A stretch of 26,426 nt of DNA from the NCBI GenBank assembly GCA_034421515.1, contig DAOUKH010000051.1:1-26426 (forward strand), given 5' to 3'. Made by a program: the position numbers and the translations under genes. Below are positions 21,285-26,426 of this stretch, one piece after another. The first letter of the stretch is position 1. Every line of letters begins with the position of its first letter. Source of the DNA: DAOUKH01 sp034421515. GTDB taxonomy: Bacteria > Chloroflexota > Dehalococcoidia > SHYB01. The notes below the pieces were generated by a model. The model was not told where the DNA came from. It ran no database searches and worked only from the letters and a program-made list of their open reading frames with translations.

Positions 21285-22075
21285 ATAAAGACGGCCTGGA
21301 CGGAGCCGCCGCTGGCGTCGATGACGCCGCCGGTGATCGCGCCGGCCTGCTCGGAGGCGAGGAAGGCCACGGCGTAGCCGATCTCGCGGGCCTCGACCAT
21401 GCGCTTGATGGAGCGCTGCTGGGCCATGCGCCGCTCCGCCTCCATCTCGTCGACTCCTTGGGCCTTCGCTTGGTCGGCGATCATCTCGGTGATGAGCGGG
21501 CTTCGCGTCAGGCCGGGATGGACGACGTTGACGGTGATCCCGTCGGGGCCGAGCTCCTCGGCGAGGCTCCGGCTGGTGTGGGTGATGGCGAGGTTGCGCG
21601 CCCCGCCGCTATAGCCGCTCGGCAGCCTGCCGTTCTGCCCGGCGATGTTGACGATGCGCCCCCACCCCTGCTTCTTCATGTGGGGCGCGACGGCCCGCGA
21701 GCAGCGGACCACGCCCATGTACTTCACGTTGAGGTCTTCCCACATCTTCTCGTCGCTCACCGTGGCGATGGGGCCGTTGGCGAGGCCGCCGGGAACGCCG
21801 GCGTTGTTGACCAGCACGTCGACGCGGCCGAACTCGGCGATCACCCGGTCGACCATGGCGTCGACGCTCGCGGCGTCGCCGACGTCGGCGACGACGGGGA
21901 AGGCGCGCCCGCCGTTGGCGTTGATCTCGGCGGCGGCGGCCTCAAGGGGCTCGCGGCGGCGGGCGCAGATCGCGACGACGGCGCCCTCCTCGACGAGCAC
22001 GTCGGCGATGGCCCGTCCCAGGCCCTGACTACCCCCCGTCACGAGCGCGATGCGTCCTGCAAGACCCAAGTCCAT
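21281..22075 (-). CDS. Short-chain dehydrogenase/reductase, atypical active site, 264 aa
   Basis: This is a Rossmann-fold NAD(P)-dependent oxidoreductase: cofactor loop VTGGSQGLGRAI (TGGxxGxG), NNAG at 90-93, and DLNVKYMGVV with the structural Asn. The usual catalytic YxxxK is altered: SGYSGGARNLAI has Tyr155, but Ala159 at the Lys position and Arg160 next to it. The usual Ser before it is also missing (IVNIAGQNG). Either Arg160 substitutes for Lys or the protein is not a standard dehydrogenase. The C-terminus (ITGGVIDASGGSVQ) is typical. It is convergent with hisA and shares CTAG with it. The substrate is unknown. Confidence 0.87.
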   Translation of the reverse strand: MDLGLAGRIALVTGGSQGLGRAIADVLVEEGAVVAICARRREPLEAAAAEINANGGRAFPVVADVGDAASVDAMVDRVIAEFGRVDVLVNNAGVPGGLANGPIATVSDEKMWEDLNVKYMGVVRCSRAVAPHMKKQGWGRIVNIAGQNGRLPSGYSGGARNLAITHTSRSLAEELGPDGITVNVVHPGLTRSPLITEMIADQAKAQGVDEMEAERRMAQQRSIKRMVEAREIGYAVAFLASEQAGAITGGVIDASGGSVQAVFI

Positions 22076-22206
22076 GGCCGAGCCCTCCCCGTTCCTGGTA
22101 CGGCGGCAAGCCTAGCCAGCGTGGCGGCGGTTGGTCAAGCGGCGAGGGTCGTCCGATCCCCACGGGCATCCGGTGTTTGCTAGACTCGGGAGGCTAGGAG
22201 GACGGT

Positions 22207-22983
22207 ATGAGCGGCGAGCTTGTCGGATACGAGCTGCGGGACGGCGTGGCGGTCCTGACGTTGAGCGACGCCAAGCGGCGGAATGCGCTGTCCTCCCGGC
22301 TGCTGGAAGAGCTCAGGGGGCGGCTGGGGCAGATTGAGGGGGACGATGACGTCCGGGTCGTGGTGCTGCGGTCGGAGGGGCCGGTGTTCAGCTCGGGGCA
22401 TGATTTGAACGAGATGATCGACCGCGACGCGGAGTCGTACTCAGCCGTCTTCGCGCTGTGCACCGAGGTCATGGAGGCCATCCGGCTGCTGCCCAAGCCG
22501 GTCATCGCACAGGTGCAGGGGCTGGCCACCGCCGCGGGATGCCAGTTGGCGGCCACGTGCGACCTCGCCGTCGCCGGTGAGTCGGCGGCGTTCGCCACGC
22601 CTGGGGTGCGGATCGGGCTGTTCTGCACGACGCCGGGCGTCGCGCTGGCCCGCGCAGTTCCATCGACCAAGAAGGCGATGGAGATGCTGCTGACCGGCGA
22701 GCCGGTTCCGGCGTCCGAGGCCCTGGAGATCGGGCTGGTCAACCGGGTCGTGCCGGACGACGAGCTGGAGGAGAACGTCATGGCGCTGGCCCGCCAGGTC
22801 GGCGCCGCGAGCGCGCACACGCTCGCCGTCGGCAAGGAAGCCTTTTACCGGCAGATCGAGCTCGATCGGCCCGCCGCCTACGAGGTGGCGCAACAGGTCA
22901 TGGTCGACAACCTGCTCGACGAGGACGCCCACGAGGGGATCACCGCGTTCCTGCAGAAGCGGCCACCGCAGTGGAAGCGGTAG
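22207..22983 (+). CDS. Enoyl-CoA hydratase/isomerase family protein, ECHDC3-like, 258 aa
   Basis: This is a crotonase-fold protein with VAVLTLSDAKRRNALS, GPVFSSGHDLNEM (the FSSGHDL form seen in ECHDC3-like proteins), AQVQGLATAAGCQLAATCDLAVA and ATPGVRIGLFCTTPGVALARA. Both hydratase glutamates are absent: Gln is in place of the first (AGCQLA) and Gly of the second (TPGVRIG). The fold still binds CoA thioesters, but classic hydration is unlikely; isomerase, hydrolase or another acyl-CoA role is possible. AGGAGG lies 5 nt before the ATG. It is divergent from the SDR and just upstream of tRNA-Gly. Confidence 0.85.
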   Translation: MSGELVGYELRDGVAVLTLSDAKRRNALSSRLLEELRGRLGQIEGDDDVRVVVLRSEGPVFSSGHDLNEMIDRDAESYSAVFALCTEVMEAIRLLPKPVIAQVQGLATAAGCQLAATCDLAVAGESAAFATPGVRIGLFCTTPGVALARAVPSTKKAMEMLLTGEPVPASEALEIGLVNRVVPDDELEENVMALARQVGAASAHTLAVGKEAFYRQIELDRPAAYEVAQQVMVDNLLDEDAHEGITAFLQKRPPQWKR

Positions 22984-23019
22984 CGGCATCGCTGGTCTGC
23001 GGATACCCCGACCAACGGC

Positions 23020-23025
23020 TATAAT
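23020..23025 (+). promoter_or_regulatory. -10 box for tRNA-Gly
   Basis: TATAAT at 23020-23025 lies 11 nt before the mature tRNA 5' end, so transcription would begin near 23032. No good -35 is seen. Confidence 0.45.
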
Positions 23026-23036
23026 CGGAGCGCGGC

Positions 23037-23113
23037 GCGGGGGTAGCTCAGTCTGGTAGAGTCCCTGCCTTCCAAGCAGGTCGTCGCGGGTTCGAGTCCC
23101 GTCCCCCGCTCCA
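23037..23113 (+). tRNA. tRNA-Gly (anticodon UCC)
   Basis: A complete cloverleaf: the acceptor stem GCGGGGG pairs with CCCCCGC, followed by discriminator U and encoded CCA at 23111-23113. The D arm contains AGTCTGGTA. The anticodon arm is CCTGC-CTTCCAA-GCAGG with anticodon TCC, which reads GGA and wobble glycine codons. The T arm has GTTCGAGTC. The length with CCA is 77 nt. Confidence 0.95.
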
Positions 23114-23139
23114 ACAGGGCCGCACGAGGGAGGGGTGCC

Positions 23140-23772
23140 ATGACAGAACAATCGCTCCAGGACAACTATCGAGGCGTCTTCGATGGGCGCATCGGGTTCG
23201 GCGAAAAGGCCGCCGTGATCGTCATCGACTTCGTCAACGCCTATACCACCGAGGGTGCGCCATTCTTTGCACCGCCGGTGATCGACGCGGTGCGCGAGAC
23301 CGTCGACGTCCTCGACGCGGCGCGGCGAAACGACGCGCCGGTGGTCTACACGCGGGTGATCTACTCGGAGAGCGGCGCGGACGGCGGCATCTTCGTGCAG
23401 AAGGTCCCGGGCCTGCGCACGATGTTGGAGGGCGAGCCCCTTTCCGAGATCGTCCCCGAGCTGCCGCCGGAACCCGGCGAGGTGGTGATCAAGAAGCAGT
23501 ACCCGAGCGCCTTTTTCGGGACGCCGCTCGCCGCTATGCTGACCAGCCAGCGGGTCGACACGGTGATCCTGACCGGCTGCTCGACCAGCGGCTGCATTCG
23601 CGCCTCCGCCATCGACGGCATGCAGTACGGCTTCCGCGTCATCGTGCCGCGGGAGTGCGTCGGCGACCGGCACCCCGGCCCCCACGAGGCCAACCTGTTC
23701 GACATCGACAGCAAGTACGGCGACGTGGTCTCCAAGGCCGAGGTGCTCGCCTATCTGGAGGGCGAGGTTTAG
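23140..23772 (+). CDS. Isochorismatase-fold cysteine hydrolase (N-carbamoylsarcosine amidase-like), 210 aa
   Basis: This is predicted to hydrolyse an amide or carbamoyl group through a cysteine acyl-enzyme. The catalytic triad is complete: Asp30 in AVIVIDFVNAYT, Lys119 in VIKKQYPSAFFGT and Cys152 in TGCSTSGCIRASA. The S-G-C-I-R-A pattern and PSAFFGTPL resemble N-carbamoylsarcosine amidases and related ureido hydrolases. GGGAGGGG lies 5 nt before the ATG. The adjacent dihydropyrimidinase-like gene would yield N-carbamoyl products from cyclic ureides, which this enzyme could then split, a sensible two-step pathway. That pairing is inferred from gene order. Confidence 0.88.
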   Translation: MTEQSLQDNYRGVFDGRIGFGEKAAVIVIDFVNAYTTEGAPFFAPPVIDAVRETVDVLDAARRNDAPVVYTRVIYSESGADGGIFVQKVPGLRTMLEGEPLSEIVPELPPEPGEVVIKKQYPSAFFGTPLAAMLTSQRVDTVILTGCSTSGCIRASAIDGMQYGFRVIVPRECVGDRHPGPHEANLFDIDSKYGDVVSKAEVLAYLEGEV

Positions 23773-23815
23773 CCGCTCCCCCTTTGGGAAACACCGCAAC
23801 GAGGAAGCACAGAAC

Positions 23816-25177
23816 ATGCACTTCGACATGATCGTCAAGGGCGGCAGCGTGGTGACGCCGGGCGAAGGCGTCATGCGGGCCGACGTGGCGGTGCGCGGGG
23901 GTAAGGTCGCGGCGCTGTTCGACGACGCCTCGGGCGCCGAGGCCGACGACGTCTACGACGCCACCGGGCTGCATGTCTTCCCCGGCGTGGTCGACCCCCA
24001 CGTCCACATCGGCCTTGCCGAAGGGTTGGACGACTGGGAGACGGAGACACGCTCGGCGGCCGTCGGCGGGGTGACGACCGCGCTCACCTATCTCATGGCG
24101 GGCACCCCCTACGGGCCGGTCGTCGAGGCGAACCTCGACCGCGCCGCGCGGGACTCGGTGGTCGACTACGGCTTCCACCTCGTGCCGTCGGCGGACGTCC
24201 ACCTCGACGAGATGGAGGAGCACGCCGAGCGCTTCGGCATCAAGTCGTACAAGTACTTCACCAGCTTCCGGGGCGACGAGGGCGCCTACCTCGGCGTCTC
24301 GGGTACCGACGACGGCTTCATGTACCGCTACTTCGACCAAGTGGCGAACCTGCCGGGAGGCGTCGCCAACGTCCACCCGGAGAACATCGAGGTGGTGTGG
24401 GAGCTGCGTAAGCGGCTGCTCGCGGAGGGCCGCGACGACCTGAAGGCGTGGGACGAGTCGCGGCCCGACTTCGTCGAGGCGCAGAGCGCCGTCGCCGCGG
24501 CCTTCTATGCCCACGTCACCGGCTGCCCGCTCTACATCGTCCACGTCAGCGGACGGCTGGCGCTTGACGAGCTCAGGGCGGCGCGCGAGCGCTACGGCGG
24601 GTCGCCGCTCTACATCGAGACGTGCCCGCACTTCCTCACCCACCACTCGGGCATGGAGATCGGGCCGCTTGGCAAGGTCAACCCGCCGCTGCGCTCCGAG
24701 GACGACGAGGAAGCCCTGTGGAACGGCCTGCTCGACGGCACGGTCGACACGGTGGGCTCGGACCACGTCGCCCGCAAGAAGGGGAGGAAAGAGGGCAGCA
24801 TCTGGACGTGCAGCGCCGGCTTCCCCGGCAGCGCCACAATTCTGCCCACCCTGCTCAGCGAGGGCTACCACCGGCGCGGGCTTCCTCTGGAACGCATCGC
24901 CGAACTGACCAGCGCCAATCCCGCCCGCATCTTCCACCGCTATCCCCAGAAGGGGACCATCGCCGTGGGGTCGGACGCCGACTTCGCCATCGTCAATCTG
25001 GGCCTCGAACAAGAGGTCACCCACGACTATCTGCAGAGCAACGCCGACTACTCGCTGCTCGACGGCTGGCGGCTGACCGGTTGGCCCGTCGCGACCATCT
25101 TGGGGGGCAAGCGCATGGTCGAGCACGGCAAGCTCGTGGGCCCGCGCGGGGCGGGGAGCTACGTTCCTTCCGGCTAG
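23816..25177 (+). CDS. Dihydropyrimidinase/hydantoinase-like cyclic amidohydrolase, 453 aa
   Basis: An amidohydrolase of the dihydropyrimidinase/D-hydantoinase/allantoinase branch, which opens cyclic ureides to N-carbamoyl amino acids using a dinuclear metal site. The metal ligands can be placed: His62 and His64 (VVDPHVHIG), the carbamylated-Lys candidate Lys146 (GIKSYKYFTSF), His187 (NVHPEN), His243 (IVHVSG) and Asp316 (GSDHVA). The length is standard and all ligands are kept, so activity is expected. GAGGAAG precedes the ATG. The gene lies between two isochorismatase-fold genes on the same strand, 43 and 37 nt apart, probably one operon for ureide or pyrimidine/hydantoin breakdown. The exact substrate is not decidable. 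Confidence 0.92.
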   Translation: MHFDMIVKGGSVVTPGEGVMRADVAVRGGKVAALFDDASGAEADDVYDATGLHVFPGVVDPHVHIGLAEGLDDWETETRSAAVGGVTTALTYLMAGTPYGPVVEANLDRAARDSVVDYGFHLVPSADVHLDEMEEHAERFGIKSYKYFTSFRGDEGAYLGVSGTDDGFMYRYFDQVANLPGGVANVHPENIEVVWELRKRLLAEGRDDLKAWDESRPDFVEAQSAVAAAFYAHVTGCPLYIVHVSGRLALDELRAARERYGGSPLYIETCPHFLTHHSGMEIGPLGKVNPPLRSEDDEEALWNGLLDGTVDTVGSDHVARKKGRKEGSIWTCSAGFPGSATILPTLLSEGYHRRGLPLERIAELTSANPARIFHRYPQKGTIAVGSDADFAIVNLGLEQEVTHDYLQSNADYSLLDGWRLTGWPVATILGGKRMVEHGKLVGPRGAGSYVPSG

Positions 25178-25214
25178 CGCCGCGTCCGAGGGCAACCCAA
25201 GAAAGAGGCTGCGT

Positions 25215-25823
25215 ATGGAAATCGAACCGCCCGTCATCCTGATGGTCATGGACATGCAGAACGACTTCTGCAGCCGCGAGGGCGCGTTCGCGCGCGCCGG
25301 CTTCAGCGTCGAGGGCATCGAGGCCATCGTTCCGACGGTCAAGAGCGTCATCGAGGCCTGCACAGAAGTCCGCATCCCCATCGTGGCGACGCGGCTGACG
25401 ATCCTGGAAGACCTCGACGGGAAGGCGATGGGCATGGGGCACCTGCGCACGCTGCGGCCGTTCCTCGTCGAGTCGGGGTTCCGCGCCGGGACGTGGGGCC
25501 ATGAGGGCATCCCCGAGCTGCCCGAGCCCGACTACGCCGTGCGCAAGTGGGGCTACTCCGCCATCTATCAGACGGAGCTGGAGAAGATTCTCACCGCGCT
25601 GGGCGGCAAGACGCTGATCTTCACCGGCATCGCGACCAACGGGGTGGTCGAGGGGACGGCGCGCGACGCAAACATGCGGGGCTTCGAGATCGTGACGCTC
25701 TCCGACTGCGTCGCCGGATACAACCAGAAGCTCCACGAGGCCTCGCTCCTGAACCTGGGCAACATCGGCACCGTCATGCCCGCGGTGGACTTCCTCGCCG
25801 CCGTGCCCAGCCTCGCGCCGTAG
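25215..25823 (+). CDS. Isochorismatase-fold protein lacking the nucleophile cysteine, 202 aa
   Basis: The fold is clear: ILMVMDMQNDFCSREGAF with Asp13, VRKWGYSAIYQTEL with Lys111, and TGIATNGVVEGTARDANMRG. In cysteine hydrolases the last motif reads A-T-N-x-C-V; here Val144 (codon GTG) stands where Cys should be, so the acyl-enzyme mechanism is not available. Isochorismatases without this Cys exist (PhzD uses Asp and Lys on a vinyl ether), so it may catalyse a different reaction, or bind a ligand or partner. It lies 37 nt after the cyclic amidohydrolase and is probably in its operon. About 150 nt of non-coding DNA with a promoter follow. Confidence 0.85.
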   Translation: MEIEPPVILMVMDMQNDFCSREGAFARAGFSVEGIEAIVPTVKSVIEACTEVRIPIVATRLTILEDLDGKAMGMGHLRTLRPFLVESGFRAGTWGHEGIPELPEPDYAVRKWGYSAIYQTELEKILTALGGKTLIFTGIATNGVVEGTARDANMRGFEIVTLSDCVAGYNQKLHEASLLNLGNIGTVMPAVDFLAAVPSLAP

Positions 25824-25853
25824 CCGGCGACAGTGGCCTAGGCTGTGCGTGCC

Positions 25854-25926
25854 GTTGGATTCTCCATAGACGCGCGTTGGATTCCGAGAACGAAGGGTTG
25901 GAATCCGGCGCGGCGCCCCCTAGAGT
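25854..25926 (+). promoter_or_regulatory. Promoter with three phased GTTGGA(T/A)TC repeats
   Basis: GTTGGATTC occurs at 25854-25862 and 25876-25884, and GTTGGAATC at 25897-25905; start-to-start distances are 22 and 21 bp, about two helical turns. The third copy overlaps a -35 box TTGGAA (25898-25903), 17 nt before TAGAGT (25921-25926). The repeats could place a regulator on one DNA face upstream of the flavin monooxygenase gene. Confidence 0.5.
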
Positions 25927-25971
25927 ATCTGCGCGCCGCTTTGGGGGCGCCTAGACCATCGGAGGACTTCC

Positions 25972-26426
25972 TTGGAATTCGGCATCTTCATTCAGGGGCA
26001 TGCGCCGTCGCAGGCGCGTGCCCACAGTCCGGCCAACGAGCAGCGGTGGGTCCGCAACGAGGTCGAGATCGCTCAGGCCGCCGACCGGAACAACTTCAAA
26101 TACATCTGGACGACCGAGCACCACTTCCTCGAAGAGTATTCCCACATGTCGGACAACGCGGCGGTGGCGGCGTGGGTGCTCGCCAAGACGGAGCGCATCC
26201 ATGTGGGGTCGGGCATCTTCAACCTCAACCCGCGGGTCAACCATCCGGTCCGGCTGGCCGAGCGGGTGGCGATGCTCGACCAGCTCAGCCAGGGACGGTT
26301 CGAGTTCGGCACGGGCCGGGGAGCGGGCAGCCACGAGATCGGCGGCTTCGGCCTGCGCCACGACGAGACCAAGGCGAACTGGGCCGAGGCGATTACGGAA
26401 ATTCCAAAGATGTGGCGGCAGCGGGG
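25972..26426 (+). CDS. LLM-class (luciferase-like) flavin-dependent monooxygenase, 5' part
   Basis: A TTG at 25972, with GGAGG 8 nt before it, opens a frame to the end of the window (151 codons). It shows the bacterial-luciferase fold: MEFGIFIQGHAP, the first-barrel segment YIWTTEHHFLEEYSHMSDN, IHVGSGIFNLNPRVNHPVRLAERVAMLDQLSQGRFEFGTGRG with the typical R-F-E-F-G-T-G-R-G flavin loop, and FGLRHDETKANWAEAI. These enzymes use FMNH2 and O2 to oxidise substrates such as alkanesulfonates, long-chain aldehydes or nitrogen compounds. The substrate is unknown; following the ureide genes it may belong to a related degradative regulon. The 3' end is missing. Confidence 0.88.
   Translation, partial: MEFGIFIQGHAPSQARAHSPANEQRWVRNEVEIAQAADRNNFKYIWTTEHHFLEEYSHMSDNAAVAAWVLAKTERIHVGSGIFNLNPRVNHPVRLAERVAMLDQLSQGRFEFGTGRGAGSHEIGGFGLRHDETKANWAEAITEIPKMWRQR

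Noticed and set aside
22441..25510. Large minus-strand ORFs opposite the crotonase, tRNA and amidohydrolase genes
   Set aside because: They are GC-rich frame shadows without recognisable domains; one even translates through the antisense of tRNA-Gly.
1..26426. CRISPR array, rRNA or insertion sequence
   Set aside because: No regularly spaced identical repeats of CRISPR type, no rRNA segments and no transposase ORF were seen. The only recombination gene is the serine recombinase.

Overview
The window looks like a piece of a GC-rich bacterial chromosome from an uncultured lineage. The paralogous, degradative gene set (two CaiB/BaiF CoA-transferase modules in one protein, two crotonases, an SDR, a FAS1-like dehydratase pair, two isochorismatase-fold proteins, a dihydropyrimidinase-like amidohydrolase and an LLM flavin monooxygenase) recalls SAR202-type or Dehalococcoidia-like Chloroflexota. 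That placement is an inference from gene content only. Several good sigma70-type promoters here share an 18-nt spacer (TTGACA-N18-TAGAAT and variants).

Region 1 (about 1-440): the tail of an acidic-ended protein and a 72-aa small gene. Region 2 (about 441-6579): a probable integrated element. Its right end carries a large serine recombinase. Its cargo is visibly more A/T-rich than the flanks and includes a compact operon (69-aa ORF, an N6-adenine DNA methyltransferase-like protein of 843 aa, and a PIN-domain nuclease), a ribbon-helix-helix gene split by an ATGA overlap, and an unknown four-helix membrane protein. The recombinase ORF has no stop at its usual end and reads in frame into a cupin gene. 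A hexamer, CTTCGT, occurs at 441-446 and 6574-6579 in the same coding phase. Joining the flanks there gives an intact cupin ORF with a strong ribosome binding site, coupled to the 72-aa gene. I therefore propose that the element inserted into the 5' end of the cupin gene. The methyltransferase-PIN operon is the best candidate here for an undescribed defence or addiction system.

Region 3 (about 7000-12800): SRPBCC protein (-), STAS anti-sigma-factor antagonist (-), enoyl-CoA hydratase (-), a divergently transcribed MaoC-like dehydratase pair (+), and an 813-aa tandem CaiB/BaiF CoA-transferase (-). A gene-free stretch follows with palindromic repeats and a promoter framed by two TGAAC-N3-GTTCA palindromes.

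Region 4 (about 12781-17383): a stand-alone FtsZ, then a tight operon of homoserine kinase, aspartate kinase, a family 2 glycosyltransferase and a CoA-binding protein. The homoserine kinase promoter has its -10 box inside the loop of a perfect inverted repeat. Region 5 (17384-21284): a TPR protein with a long hairpin-rich leader, then cobalamin adenosyltransferase, a lipoprotein alpha/beta hydrolase, hisH and hisA.

Region 6 (21281-26426): an SDR (-) sharing its stop codon bases with hisA, an ECHDC3-like crotonase, tRNA-Gly(UCC), then a catabolic-looking set on the plus strand: cysteine hydrolase, dihydropyrimidinase-like hydrolase, a second isochorismatase-fold protein lacking the nucleophile cysteine, and a truncated LLM-class flavin monooxygenase behind a promoter with three phased repeats.
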